64,000 nt of DNA. It comes from Intrasporangium calvum (GTDB lineage: Bacteria > Actinomycetota > Actinomycetes > Actinomycetales > Dermatophilaceae). The notes under the pieces are model-generated. The model ran no database searches. It had not been told where the DNA came from and worked only from the letters and a program-made list of their open reading frames with translations. Location of the stretch: contig NZ_JAPFQL010000012.1 in the NCBI RefSeq assembly GCF_028446585.1, positions 18,688 to 82,687 on the forward strand. Direction: 5' to 3'. A program made the translations under genes and the position numbers. This document shows positions 42,393 through 51,219 of the stretch, in pieces (position 1 is the first letter of the stretch; each line of letters starts with the position of its first letter).

Positions 42393-42415
42393 GAGCCGGC
42401 CCAGCGGCATACGAG
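42393..42415. repeat. Half copy of the CAGCGGCATACG-family repeat
   Basis: GAGCCGGCCCAGCGGCATAC and the following GAG lie 13 bp after the VOC stop. The right arm is absent or decayed (GAGCTGCTGCCGCC follows). The remaining gap up to 42649 shows only GGAGAGGAG before the lipase ATG. Confidence 0.7.
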
Positions 42416-42649
42416 CTGCTGCCGCCCCGGGCCCGGGACGGATGACGGACGTTCGTGGACGGGGCGCTGACGGCTCAGCACGGAGATGCCAGTCCGACGC
42501 GCGAAGGTGCGTCATCTGTCCCCACCCGGTCCGCGCGATCATCCACAAACCGGACATACCCTTGAGTAAGTTACTGGCGGTCACTAGCGTCCGGTCCGGG
42601 CACGGTCGCCCCTCCCCTCTGCGACCGTGCACCGGAGAGGAGATCCACA

Positions 42650-44821
42650 ATGACGTGGTCCACCTGGCGCGCACGATGCGCGCTCGTCCTGGCGACAGCC
42701 CTCACGGTCGCCCCGATCACCGCACTGGCCGGTCCCGCCCAGGCAGCCGACCCGGCTGCCCCGACCAGTGACACCTACGCGAGCGACCTCGACTGGGTGT
42801 CGGCAACCAACGGCTGGGGCCCGGTCGAGCGAGACCGGTCCAACGGCGAGGACCGGGCCGGCGACGGCACGGCCATCCGGATCGACGGCACCACGTACGC
42901 CAAAGGCCTTGGCGTCCATGCCAGCTCGGCGATCCGCTACGACGTCGGGAAGAACTGCGAGACCTTCGTTTCCGACGTCGGCGTCGACGACGAGGTGTGG
43001 CTCGGCGGCTCGGTGATCTTCACGGTCGTGGCCGACGGCGTCGTGGCGGCGCAGACCCCGGTCCTCAAGGGCAGCTCCAAGGGCGCAAGGATCGAGGCCA
43101 ACATCGACGGCGCCCGCTACGTCGACCTGATCGTCAGCGACGGCGGCGACGGGATCGGCCAGGACCACGCGAGCTGGGGCGGCGCGAAGTTCGAATGCTC
43201 CGGCGATCGCCACGCCGAGCCACTCGGGGACCTCGTCGCCCCGACCGCCTCGGCCTATGCCAGCGACCTGCCCTGGGTCTCCGCGAGCAACGGCTGGGGA
43301 CCGGTCGAGAAGGACCGCTCCAACGGTGAGGACGCAGCCGGAGACGGCGGCCCGCTCCGCGTCAACGTCTACACGTTCGCCAAAGGCCTTGGCACGCACG
43401 CCAGCTCGCGGATCCGCTACTACACCGGCGGCAACTGCACGACCTTGACCGCGAAGGTCGGCATCGACGAGGAGGTCGGTGGCGGCGGGTCGGTGAACTT
43501 CCGGGTCATCGCCGACGGCTACCAGGTCTACGAGACCGGACGACTCACCGGCTTCTCACTGACCCACTCGCTCAAGGCCGACATCGCCGGTGCCGACTTC
43601 GTCGAGCTCGTCGTCGACGACTCGGGTGACGGCATCGGCCAGGACCACGCCGACTGGGGCGACGCGAAGCTCACCTGCTCCCCCGGCCCGGGCCTCAGCT
43701 TCTACAGCACGCCCTCGAGCCTGCCGTCGGGCAACGGCGCGATCATCCGCAGCGAGCCGTCCGAGTTCTGGATCTCGCCGCTCAAGCTCGTCAAGGTCGA
43801 CGCCACGGTCACCCGGATGATGTACCGCACGACGGACCGCTCCGGCACCCCCATCGCCGTGACCGGGCAGCTGCTCGTGCCCAACACGTCGTGGACGGGC
43901 TCGGGCCCCCGTCCCGTCGTCGCCTTCGCCGTCGGCACCCAGGGCGTCGGCGACCAGTGCGCGCCGTCCGTGCAGACCACGGTCGGCACGGAGTACGAGG
44001 CCCCCTTCATCACCGGGCTCGTCGACCGTGGCTACGCCGTCGTCATCACCGACTACGAGGGCCTCGGCACCCAGGGCATGCACACCTACATGATCCGCGA
44101 GTCGCAGGGCCATGCCGTGCTCGACGGCGTCCGGGCCGCCTTCCGCCTGGCCAACACCGGCCTGTCGGCGTCGGCCCCCGTGGCGATCACCGGCTACTCC
44201 CAGGGTGGGGGCGCCGCGGCCTCCGCCCTCGAGCTCGAGGCGACCTATGCCCCCGAGCTCAACGTCGTGGCCGGCGCGGCCGGTGGCATCCCCGGGGACC
44301 TCACCCTCGTCGCCGACCAGATCGACGGCAACTTCGCCGTCGGCTTCCTCGGCTACGCCCTGCACGGCATCACCGCGACCTACGAGACGAACGTCGCCAC
44401 CCTGCTGAACGACCAGGGCCGGGCGTGGCTGGACCGGATCTCCACGCAGTGCACCGTCGAGACCCTGCTGACGACGGCCTTCACGCAGACGAACACGCTG
44501 ACCACCACCGGCCAGTACGTCAAGGAGGTCATCCGCGAGCCCGAGTGGGCCGGCATCATCGGTGAGCAGCTGCTCGGCGACGCCCGCCGCCCGGCCGTGC
44601 CGACCCTGGTGTCGCACAGCCAGCTCGACGACATCGTCGCCTACCAGGCCGGTCTCGGCACGGCACAGCGCTGGTGCGCCCAGGGCGCCCCGGTGCAGTT
44701 CAAGCCGAACCTCGCCCCCGGACACGTCGGCGGGGCTCTCGCCAGCTACGTCGACGCGCAGGCGTTCCTCGCCGACCGGTTCGCCGGCAAGGCCGCCACG
44801 TCCAACTGCGGCACCTTCTGA
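42650..44821 (+). CDS. Secreted NPCBM-NPCBM-lipase fusion protein
   Basis: A 723-residue exported protein. The signal peptide is residues 1-33 (cleavage near AQA-AD). Two tandem NPCBM-like beta-sandwich repeats follow (about 38-185 and 200-340), each with SDLxWVSAxNGWGPVExDRS, YAKGLGVHASS and DGIGQDHAxWG. A secretory-lipase/alpha-beta hydrolase domain follows (about 350-723) with the nucleophile Ser in GYSQGG and a likely His in PGHVGG. It probably hydrolyses an ester of a glycan- or glycolipid-associated substrate held by the NPCBM domains. GGAGAGGAG precedes the ATG. A 10-bp-stem terminator follows. Confidence 0.87.
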   Translation: MTWSTWRARCALVLATALTVAPITALAGPAQAADPAAPTSDTYASDLDWVSATNGWGPVERDRSNGEDRAGDGTAIRIDGTTYAKGLGVHASSAIRYDVGKNCETFVSDVGVDDEVWLGGSVIFTVVADGVVAAQTPVLKGSSKGARIEANIDGARYVDLIVSDGGDGIGQDHASWGGAKFECSGDRHAEPLGDLVAPTASAYASDLPWVSASNGWGPVEKDRSNGEDAAGDGGPLRVNVYTFAKGLGTHASSRIRYYTGGNCTTLTAKVGIDEEVGGGGSVNFRVIADGYQVYETGRLTGFSLTHSLKADIAGADFVELVVDDSGDGIGQDHADWGDAKLTCSPGPGLSFYSTPSSLPSGNGAIIRSEPSEFWISPLKLVKVDATVTRMMYRTTDRSGTPIAVTGQLLVPNTSWTGSGPRPVVAFAVGTQGVGDQCAPSVQTTVGTEYEAPFITGLVDRGYAVVITDYEGLGTQGMHTYMIRESQGHAVLDGVRAAFRLANTGLSASAPVAITGYSQGGGAAASALELEATYAPELNVVAGAAGGIPGDLTLVADQIDGNFAVGFLGYALHGITATYETNVATLLNDQGRAWLDRISTQCTVETLLTTAFTQTNTLTTTGQYVKEVIREPEWAGIIGEQLLGDARRPAVPTLVSHSQLDDIVAYQAGLGTAQRWCAQGAPVQFKPNLAPGHVGGALASYVDAQAFLADRFAGKAATSNCGTF

Positions 44822-44829
44822 GCCGCCCG

Positions 44830-44859
44830 CCCCGCGCCCGAGTGACCTTGGGCGCGGGG
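44830..44859 (+). terminator. Hairpin terminator after the lipase gene
   Basis: CCCCGCGCCC (44830-44839) pairs perfectly with GGGCGCGGGG (44850-44859) around a 10-nt loop, eight bases after the stop codon. No U-tract follows, as is usual in high-GC actinobacteria. Confidence 0.65.
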
Positions 44860-44861
44860 CC

Positions 44862-44898
44862 GGCTCAGCGGCATACGGGAGATCCCGCATGCGGCTTT
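44862..44898. repeat. Decayed hairpin copy of the CAGCGGCATACG-family repeat
   Basis: GGCTCAGCGGCATACGGGA (44862-44880) is followed by TCCCGCATGCGGCTTTCGC. The arms still pair over CGGCAT/ATGCGG-type bases but have several changes, so this is a degenerating full copy. Confidence 0.6.
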
Positions 44899-44944
44899 CG
44901 CCTGCGTCCACTACGGTGAGCGCCGAGTGACGACAGGGGTGACC

Positions 44945-46597
44945 ATGGAACTGCACGATGAGGTGCGCGACGGGCTGCGCGTCTTCAGTGTCTCGGCGCC
45001 GCGCGAGACGATGCGGGCCACGCTGTTCTTCCGAGTCGGGCAGGCCGACGAGACGCTGGCGACGAGCGGGTGGACCCACCTGCTGGAGCACTCCGCGCTG
45101 CACGGGTGGAGCGACCCGCGGCTGTCGTTCAACGCGGCCGTCGGGCTCTATGAGACCCGGTTCGACTTCGACGGCGAGCGCGAGGCGGTGTTCGAGCACC
45201 TGCTCAAGCTGACGCGGTGGCTCGCCGAGCCCGACCTCTCCGGTATCGAGCACGAGGCCAAGGTCCTGCGCGCCGAGTCCGAGCAGCGCCCCATCGGCAC
45301 CGGAGCGAGCAACCTCGAGTGGCGTTACGGCGCCCAGGGGCCGGGGCTGACCGCTTATCGGGAGCTGGGCCTGTCACGGGTCTCCGCCGAGGGGCTGAGG
45401 GCTTGGGCAGCCCGGATGTTCGTGGCACACAACGCCGTCCTGGCCACCGACCAGCGCCTGCCCGACGACTTCGCACCCGGGCTGGGGGCCGGCGAGTGGC
45501 ACCGGCCCGTGCTGCCGGAGGCGGTGGCGTCGACGCTGCCGGGCCTGCACTGGGTCCACTCGGGCCTGGTGGCCTCGGGAGCCGTCACCCGCGGGTTCGG
45601 CGCCGGCCTGGCCCCAGAGGTCATCCGGCGGACCCTCAACGAGTCGCTCCGGCAAGGACACGGGGTCGCCTACGGGCCGTGGGCCGACCTCGAGCGGGTC
45701 ACGCGCGACACGGCGATCCTGCTGTGCGGCAGCGACATCAGCTCCGAAGGACGTGAGACGTGCGGGCCGGAGTTCATCGCCGCCCTCTCCCGGCTGGCGG
45801 AGGAAGGCCCACCGCAGTCGATGCTCGACGACCTGCGGATCACCCGAGAGAGGCAGCTGCGCGACCCGGCCATCGCCCCGGGAATCGCCTGGTCCGCCGC
45901 TGCTTCACTGATGACCGAGTCGGAGTTCTACACCTTCGAGGAGTCCCATGAGCTGTCCTCTGCGGTCACGCCGCAGGAGATTGCCGCCGTGATGGCAGAG
46001 GTGCAGAGCTCGCTGGTGCTCGGGCTGCCGCAGGGAGCCGAGGCCGTGCCGGGGATCGAGCTGCTGCGGAACCGCACCTCTTTCGTGGCCGAGGGCGCCA
46101 CCCGCTACCCGCATCACACCGCCCAGGCCTCGCTGCTGCTCAGCGAGGATGCGCTCCAGCACTCGGCTGAGGGCCAGCTGACGACCGTGTGGTTCAACGG
46201 CGTGGCAGGGCTGCTCGAGTACCCGGACGGAGCTCGGCTCGTCATCTCGCGCGACGGTTGGTCCATCGCCGTCGAGCCGAACGCCTACCGCAAGGGCGCC
46301 GCCGTCGTGGCGGCCATCGACGCGCGGGTGCCCGCCGAGCTGAAGCTCCCCCAACCTGAACGCGACCCCGCGCACATCACGCAACCGATCGGAGCCCTGG
46401 GCCGGCTCGGGCACCGGTTGCGGCTCTCCGGCCGGGCTGCCGTGCAATGGTTCCGAGGCCTGAGTGGGGGCCAGCAGTTCGTGGCTGCTGTGACCGTCCC
46501 GATCGCCGTCCTGTCGGTGCTCAACGGCCGGTTCCTCTTCATCATCGTGCTCATCGCCGCGGTCCTGATCGGCAGGCACCGGAACTCAACACCCTGA
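44945..46597 (+). CDS. M16-like (insulinase-family) metallopeptidase with C-terminal membrane anchor
   Basis: A 550-residue protein with the inverted zinc motif HLLEH (HxxEH) in SGWTHLLEHSALHG (about residues 40-53). The distal Glu is in IEHEAKVLRAE, so the active M16 metal site is complete. One or two hydrophobic segments end the chain (FVAAVTVPIAVLSVLNG, FLFIIVLIAAVLIG), so the peptidase is probably anchored with its domain in the cytoplasm. M16 enzymes usually work with a second half or partner; none is adjacent. ATG 44945 has AGGGG upstream. Its substrate is unknown. Confidence 0.78.
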   Translation: MELHDEVRDGLRVFSVSAPRETMRATLFFRVGQADETLATSGWTHLLEHSALHGWSDPRLSFNAAVGLYETRFDFDGEREAVFEHLLKLTRWLAEPDLSGIEHEAKVLRAESEQRPIGTGASNLEWRYGAQGPGLTAYRELGLSRVSAEGLRAWAARMFVAHNAVLATDQRLPDDFAPGLGAGEWHRPVLPEAVASTLPGLHWVHSGLVASGAVTRGFGAGLAPEVIRRTLNESLRQGHGVAYGPWADLERVTRDTAILLCGSDISSEGRETCGPEFIAALSRLAEEGPPQSMLDDLRITRERQLRDPAIAPGIAWSAAASLMTESEFYTFEESHELSSAVTPQEIAAVMAEVQSSLVLGLPQGAEAVPGIELLRNRTSFVAEGATRYPHHTAQASLLLSEDALQHSAEGQLTTVWFNGVAGLLEYPDGARLVISRDGWSIAVEPNAYRKGAAVVAAIDARVPAELKLPQPERDPAHITQPIGALGRLGHRLRLSGRAAVQWFRGLSGGQQFVAAVTVPIAVLSVLNGRFLFIIVLIAAVLIGRHRNSTP

Positions 46598-46630
46598 AGG
46601 CGCCCCTGACCCTGGCGGGCGCGCTCGCGC

Positions 46631-47863
46631 TCAGCGGGCTCGACCGGCAGCCCGAGTGAGCGCGCGCAACCGGTCCGCGTGGCCCCCGGTCAGGGCACCA
46701 GGCTCCATCCGCCAGGACCAGCCGCCCTCGACGCCCGGGGTGTTCATCCGAGCCTCGGAGCCGAGGCCGAGCACGTCCTGGGCCTGCATCATCGTCAGCT
46801 GGCACGGCATGGACAGCGCCAGCTCGATCATCGCCCACGACGGCTCGTGGTCGACGTTGGCGCGCACGTCCCTCTCCCAGAGGAGGCCGCGCGCCATGTC
46901 GCGGGCGTCCTCCGAGAGGCCGGCCCACCACCCGACGACCGTGTCGTTGTCATGAGTGCCGGTGTAGACGACCTGGTCGTGGCGCAGGCGGGCGGGGTGG
47001 TGGATGTTGTGCGGGTCCCACGGCGTGAACCCGAACTGGAGGACCGCCATCCCCGGCAGCACCAGCTCGTGGCGCAGCTCGACCACGGGGGCGTCGATGT
47101 CGCCGAGGTCCTCCGCGAGCATCGGCAGGTCGCCCAGCTCGGCGCGGGCGGCGTCGAAGAGGGGACGCCCGGGACCCGGCTCCCAGTGGCCGCTCATCGC
47201 GGTCTCGGCGTCCGCGGGGATGGCCCAGAAGCCGGCGAACCCGCGGAAGTGGTCGAGACGGACGTAGTCGAAGAGGTCGAAGGTGCGGCGGAGTCGCTCG
47301 ACCCACCAGCGGAAGTCCTCGGCCGCCATGACGTCCCAGCGGTAGAGCGGGTTGCCCCAGAGCTGACCGGTGGCCGCGTAGGCGTCCGGGGGGCAGCCGG
47401 CCACGGCGTCGTTGCGGAAGAGGTGCGGCCACGCCCGGGTGTCCGCCCCGTCCGGCGCGACGTAGATGGGCACGTCGCCCATGATCCTGACGCCACGCTC
47501 CGCGGCGTAGGCCCTCAGCTCGGCCCACTCGCGAGCGAAGCGGACCTGGTCGGCGAGGTCTCCACCGAAGGCCGTCCACGAGTCCACCCAGTAGGACTCA
47601 CGGTCGGCGAACTGCGCGAGCTCCGCGTCGCTGACCGGAGCGTCCGGGTGCTCGAGAAGGGCGGGCGATGCGGCGAACGCCGAGGGCGACTTGTAGGGCG
47701 ATCCGTGCTCGTCGGGCACCGACACGGGCAGCACCTGCCACACGGACTGGCCCGCAGCGGCCAGCCAGTCGACGAAGGCGCGGGCCGAGGACCCGAGCCG
47801 GCCGTCCGGCAGTGACGTGACGTGCAGCTGGACGCCGCTGGCTCGCTCGTTGATCACGCGCAC
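46631..47863 (-). CDS. malQ: 4-alpha-glucanotransferase (GH77), short form
   Basis: A 410-residue amylomaltase that transfers maltodextrin segments between alpha-glucans in the cytoplasm. Conserved parts: GVQLHVTSLPDG, SPYKSPSAFA, IMGDVPIYVA, the nucleophile Asp in DYVRLDHFRGF, the acid Glu in MLAEDLG, and GTHDNDT. It is about 75 residues shorter than typical bacterial GH77. The missing piece lies just after SPYKSPSAFA, where the family's VDYxxV...WLxDYALF helices should be. It may work with the GH13 enzyme at 62187. It converges with the M16 gene. Confidence 0.88.
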   Translation of the reverse strand: MRVINERASGVQLHVTSLPDGRLGSSARAFVDWLAAAGQSVWQVLPVSVPDEHGSPYKSPSAFAASPALLEHPDAPVSDAELAQFADRESYWVDSWTAFGGDLADQVRFAREWAELRAYAAERGVRIMGDVPIYVAPDGADTRAWPHLFRNDAVAGCPPDAYAATGQLWGNPLYRWDVMAAEDFRWWVERLRRTFDLFDYVRLDHFRGFAGFWAIPADAETAMSGHWEPGPGRPLFDAARAELGDLPMLAEDLGDIDAPVVELRHELVLPGMAVLQFGFTPWDPHNIHHPARLRHDQVVYTGTHDNDTVVGWWAGLSEDARDMARGLLWERDVRANVDHEPSWAMIELALSMPCQLTMMQAQDVLGLGSEARMNTPGVEGGWSWRMEPGALTGGHADRLRALTRAAGRAR

Positions 47864-47964
47864 AGACTCTCACGCTGGCAGGTCGTCTTGCGTGCCTTCG
47901 CCCGCCGTGCGTGTCCGGTCCGAAAGGATCCGCGGGCAGCCGGACAGATGGAAGTGTGGAAACC

Positions 47965-48501
47965 ATGTCCGACACCGACGCGACGGCGCGGTTCACGGTG
48001 CTGGCCCGCGAGGTCGCCCTCCCCCTCCGCCGCTACGTCGCCCGCCGCGTCGATCCCGCCTCGGTGGACGACGTCGTCTCCGACGTCTTCCTCGTCCTGT
48101 GGCGCCGGCTGTCCGACGTCCCCGCCGAGGACCCGCTCCCCTGGACGTATGCCGTCGCCCGCGGCTGCCTCGCCAACCGGCGCCGGTCGGCGGCTCGACA
48201 CCTGCGTCTCGTCGACCGGCTCGCCAGGTCGCGGACCAAGAGCCCGTCCCCGGGCGAAGGGCCGGGAGAGCATGCGGACGTCCACGCGGCGCTGGCCGGG
48301 TTGCGCGAGCTGGACCGAGAGATCGTGATGCTGTGGGCGTGGGAGGGCCTGCCCCCCAAGGAGATCGCCGCGGTCACCGGCCTCACTGCGAACGCGGTCA
48401 GCATTCGTCTGCACCGGGCCAAGAAGGAGCTCGCCCGCCGGATCGGAAAGACCGGACCTATCGGCGGACAGATACCCGACGAAGAGAGGAGGCCACGGTG
48501 A
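47965..48501 (+). CDS. ECF-type RNA polymerase sigma factor
   Basis: A 178-residue sigma-70 family protein. Sigma-2 region: YVARRVDPASVDDVVSDVFLVLW. Sigma-4 region: LRELDREIVMLWAWEGLPPKEIAAVTGLTANAVSIRLHRAKKEL split over about residues 115-160. It directs RNA polymerase to its own promoters under envelope or other stress. ATG 47965 with GGAA upstream is preferred over 47911. The stop overlaps the next gene (GTGA), the typical sigma/anti-sigma layout. Confidence 0.9.
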   Translation: MSDTDATARFTVLAREVALPLRRYVARRVDPASVDDVVSDVFLVLWRRLSDVPAEDPLPWTYAVARGCLANRRRSAARHLRLVDRLARSRTKSPSPGEGPGEHADVHAALAGLRELDREIVMLWAWEGLPPKEIAAVTGLTANAVSIRLHRAKKELARRIGKTGPIGGQIPDEERRPR

Positions 48502-49115
48502 ACGACGACGAGCTCCTGGCTCGGCTCCGCGCAGCGGACCCAGCCGCCGGCACCGACGCGCCCGATCCGTGGGTTGACGAGATGGCGGAGGCCACCATGC
48601 GCGAGAACGACCAGCTGACCACCCCCCTGACGACCATCGAGTCCGGGAGGCGCCGGGCCCGGTGGCCCCTGGCGGCCGCTGCGGCTGCCGTCGTGGCACT
48701 CGGAGCGACCGGTGTGCTCCTGAGCGGGGCGGGTGACGAACCGGCGCCGCCGTCGGCGCGGCCGGCTCAGGTCATGACGCTGGGGCTGCCGGCGAGCGAC
48801 GCGATGGGCTCGTGCCTCGCCTTCTCCGTGGACGTCCTGCGGCCGATGGAGGTCGCCTTCTCGGGCACCGCGACCGTCGTCGAGTCGAAGGCCGTCACCT
48901 TGCGGGTGGACCGCTGGTACAAGGGCGGCGACGGCTCCCAGCTCGTGAAGCTCGCCACGCTCGACGGGGCGGTCGCCCTCGAAGGGGGCGTGGAGTTCGG
49001 GGAGGGCAGGCGCTACCTCATCACCGCGACCGGAGGCACGGTCAACAGCTGCGGCTACTCCTCCGAGTGGACGCCCGAGATGGAGTCGGCCTTCGACGAG
49101 GCCTTCGGGAAATAG
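48498..49115 (+). CDS. Membrane-anchored partner of the ECF sigma factor (putative anti-sigma)
   Basis: A 205-residue protein with a short cytoplasmic N-terminus (about 1-55), one membrane segment (WPLAAAAAAVVALGATGVLL, about 57-76) and an extracytoplasmic domain of about 130 residues with two Cys. No zinc HxxxCxxC anti-sigma motif is visible. It overlaps the sigma gene by four bases, and position and topology make it the likely anti-sigma factor. The outer domain has no family I recognise. Confidence 0.7.
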   Translation: MNDDELLARLRAADPAAGTDAPDPWVDEMAEATMRENDQLTTPLTTIESGRRRARWPLAAAAAAVVALGATGVLLSGAGDEPAPPSARPAQVMTLGLPASDAMGSCLAFSVDVLRPMEVAFSGTATVVESKAVTLRVDRWYKGGDGSQLVKLATLDGAVALEGGVEFGEGRRYLITATGGTVNSCGYSSEWTPEMESAFDEAFGK

Positions 49116-49124
49116 TTCATCAGG

Positions 49125-49145
49125 CCGTATGCCGCTGGGCTGGCC
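49125..49145. repeat. Half copy of the CAGCGGCATACG-family repeat
   Basis: CCGTATGCCGCTGGGCTGGC and the next C, ten bases after the anti-sigma stop, match the right arm of the 27836 hairpin exactly. It is followed by a GC-rich stretch with repeated GGGCAGGTCA-like words up to the LhgO stop. Confidence 0.75.
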
Positions 49146-49213
49146 ACCGCGGCACCGCGGGCTGGGTGCCGGGCCGGGTGCCGGGCAGGTCAACTCGCAG
49201 GTCAGCGGGCAGG

Positions 49214-50413
49214 TCAGCGGGCGCGGCCCATCTCGCGTACCACGTGCTCGGCGATGGCCAAGCTGGAGGTCGCGGCCGGCGAGGGTGCGTTGCGGACGCT
49301 CGTGACGCCGTCGCCGTGCGTGATGCGGAAGTCGTCGACCAGGGTGCCGTCGCGCTCGACCGCCTGCGCCCGCACCCCCATCCCGTTGCGGACGACGTCG
49401 GCCGGCCCGATCTCAGGGACGTAGCGCGAGGCCACCCGCAGGTAGGCGCGGGTGGACAGCGATCCGACGACCTCCTTGGCTCCCGTGCGCCAGTGCCGCT
49501 GCGCCAGGTGCCAGAAGCCGGGCCAGGTGACGGTGTCGCGCACGTCGGCGAGGCTCACGTCGGATCGGCGGTAGCCCTCGCGCTTGAGGCTGAGGACGGC
49601 GTTCGGCCCGACATCGAGCGCTCCCGTGACGCGGCGGGTGAAGTGCACGCCGAGGAACGGGTAACGCGGGTCGGGCACCGGATAGACCATGCCGCGCACC
49701 AGGTCGCGCTTCGGGGCGGTGACGCTGAGGTACTCACCGCGGAACGGGACGATCCTCGGCCCGCCCCGGTCTCCCGCCAGCCCGGCGACCCGGTCCGCCT
49801 GCAGGCCCGCGCAGAGCACGACGTGGTCGACGCGATGCCGCTCGGGGCCGCAGGTGACGTCGACACCGCCCGGGCGGCGCTCCACTCCGGTGACCTCGCT
49901 GCCGAGGCGGACCTCGCCACCGCCCCCGCGGATCTCCCGAGCCATGGCCTCGGCGACGGCCACGAAGTCGGTGATCGCCGTATGCGGGGAGTGCAGGGCC
50001 GCGAGACCGGCGGCGTGCGGCTCGATCTCACGGATCCCCACCGCGTCGAGGCGGGTCAGCCCGGGCACGGCGTTGGCCCGTGCCGTCTCCTCGAGCGCGT
50101 CGAGGCGGCCGATCTCCGCCGGATCCACCGCAACGACGAGCTTGCCGCACTCGTCGTAGACGATGCCCTGCTCCGCGCAGTAGTCCCTCAGCAGATGCCG
50201 GCCCCGGGTGCACAGCTCGGCCTTGAGGCTGCCCGGACGGTAGTAGATCCCGGCATGCACCACGCCCGAGTTGTGGCCCGTCTGGTGGCCGGCGACACGG
50301 TCCTCCTTCTCGAGCACGACCACGCGCACGCCCGGACGCTGCCGCATGATCTCTCGGCCGATGGCCAGCCCGACGATCCCGCCACCGACGATCCCGACCG
50401 TGTCAGACGCCAT
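49214..50413 (-). CDS. lhgO: L-2-hydroxyglutarate oxidase/dehydrogenase LhgO
   Basis: A 399-residue FAD-dependent DAO-fold enzyme. The dinucleotide site is VGIVGGGIVGLAIG at the N-terminus. GHQTGHNSGVVHAGIYYRPGSLKAELC, split over residues 42-68, is the LhgO/YgaF signature, and MGVRAQAVERDGTLVDDF is near the C-terminus. It oxidises L-2-hydroxyglutarate to 2-oxoglutarate and passes electrons to quinone. It stands alone; the DUF305 gene upstream is on the same strand, 42 bp away. Confidence 0.9.
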   Translation of the reverse strand: MASDTVGIVGGGIVGLAIGREIMRQRPGVRVVVLEKEDRVAGHQTGHNSGVVHAGIYYRPGSLKAELCTRGRHLLRDYCAEQGIVYDECGKLVVAVDPAEIGRLDALEETARANAVPGLTRLDAVGIREIEPHAAGLAALHSPHTAITDFVAVAEAMAREIRGGGGEVRLGSEVTGVERRPGGVDVTCGPERHRVDHVVLCAGLQADRVAGLAGDRGGPRIVPFRGEYLSVTAPKRDLVRGMVYPVPDPRYPFLGVHFTRRVTGALDVGPNAVLSLKREGYRRSDVSLADVRDTVTWPGFWHLAQRHWRTGAKEVVGSLSTRAYLRVASRYVPEIGPADVVRNGMGVRAQAVERDGTLVDDFRITHGDGVTSVRNAPSPAATSSLAIAEHVVREMGRAR

Positions 50414-50455
50414 GCGTCGATCTTGGCCCTGGTCGTCGGCTGACGCGACCCATGC

Positions 50456-51007
50456 TCAGTCGAGCAGCCCCTGCATGGTGCTGATCTCGGCCTCCTGACC
50501 GCTCACGACGGCCTCGGCCAGGGTCTTGACCTCCGGGTCCTTCGTGGTCTTCAGGACGTCCTTGGCCATCTCGACGGCGCCCTCGTGGTGCTCGATCATC
50601 ATCGTCAGCCACTGCTTGTCGAACTCCGCGCCCTCGGCGGCCTGCAGCGCCTGCATGTCGTCATCGGACATCATGCCGGCACCGGCGTCGTGGCCACCGC
50701 CGTGGTCCATGCCGTTGGAGGCCGACGCCGGGGCCTTCCACTCGGTGAGCCACTCGGACATCGTCTTGATCTCGGGATCCTGGGCCGCCTTGATGTCCGT
50801 CGCCAGGTCCTTGACCTCGGCGGACACGCCGTCCTTCTCCAGGGCGAGGTCGGCCATCTCAACGGCCTGCTCGTGGTGCGGGATCATCATCTGCGCAAAC
50901 ATGACGTCGCCGTCGCGGCCCTCAGCGTCGCTCGAGCTGCAGGCAGTCAGGACGAGGGCGACAGTGACGGCGGCGACGGGGCGCAGGGCACGGCGCAGGG
51001 GAAACAT
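50456..51007 (-). CDS. DUF305 lipoprotein
   Basis: A 183-residue exported lipoprotein with lipobox LTAC (Cys23). It has two ferritin-like DUF305 helix-pair motifs, FAQMMIPHHEQAVEMA and LTMMIEHHEGAVEMA, with His/Met-rich faces that suggest copper or other metal binding. GMDHGGGHDAG lies between them. It probably acts in the cell envelope in metal handling. GGAGTCTC precedes the ATG. It is the normal length for the two-motif form. Confidence 0.88.
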   Translation of the reverse strand: MFPLRRALRPVAAVTVALVLTACSSSDAEGRDGDVMFAQMMIPHHEQAVEMADLALEKDGVSAEVKDLATDIKAAQDPEIKTMSEWLTEWKAPASASNGMDHGGGHDAGAGMMSDDDMQALQAAEGAEFDKQWLTMMIEHHEGAVEMAKDVLKTTKDPEVKTLAEAVVSGQEAEISTMQGLLD

Positions 51008-51219
51008 GAGACTCCTCGGGGCAAGCAGGTTGAGGTGTCAGCGTGCCTCATGCCTGCCGCCCAAAACGTCAGCCTTCGATGAAGATCTCGTGTAGATCGA
51101 CCGGTCGCATAACGATTTCGCTGCACGGCCGCGACTGGAGTGCCGGCTCCGTAGACTGCGCTCGCGAAATCGCCCGGACCGGGCGAACCGGACACCACCA
51201 CACGAGAGCAGGGGTCACG

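Noticed and set aside
43556..45253. 565-codon frame opposite the lipase and M16 starts
   Set aside because: It spans two genes and a terminator on the other strand and has low-complexity Gly/Ala/Arg content.
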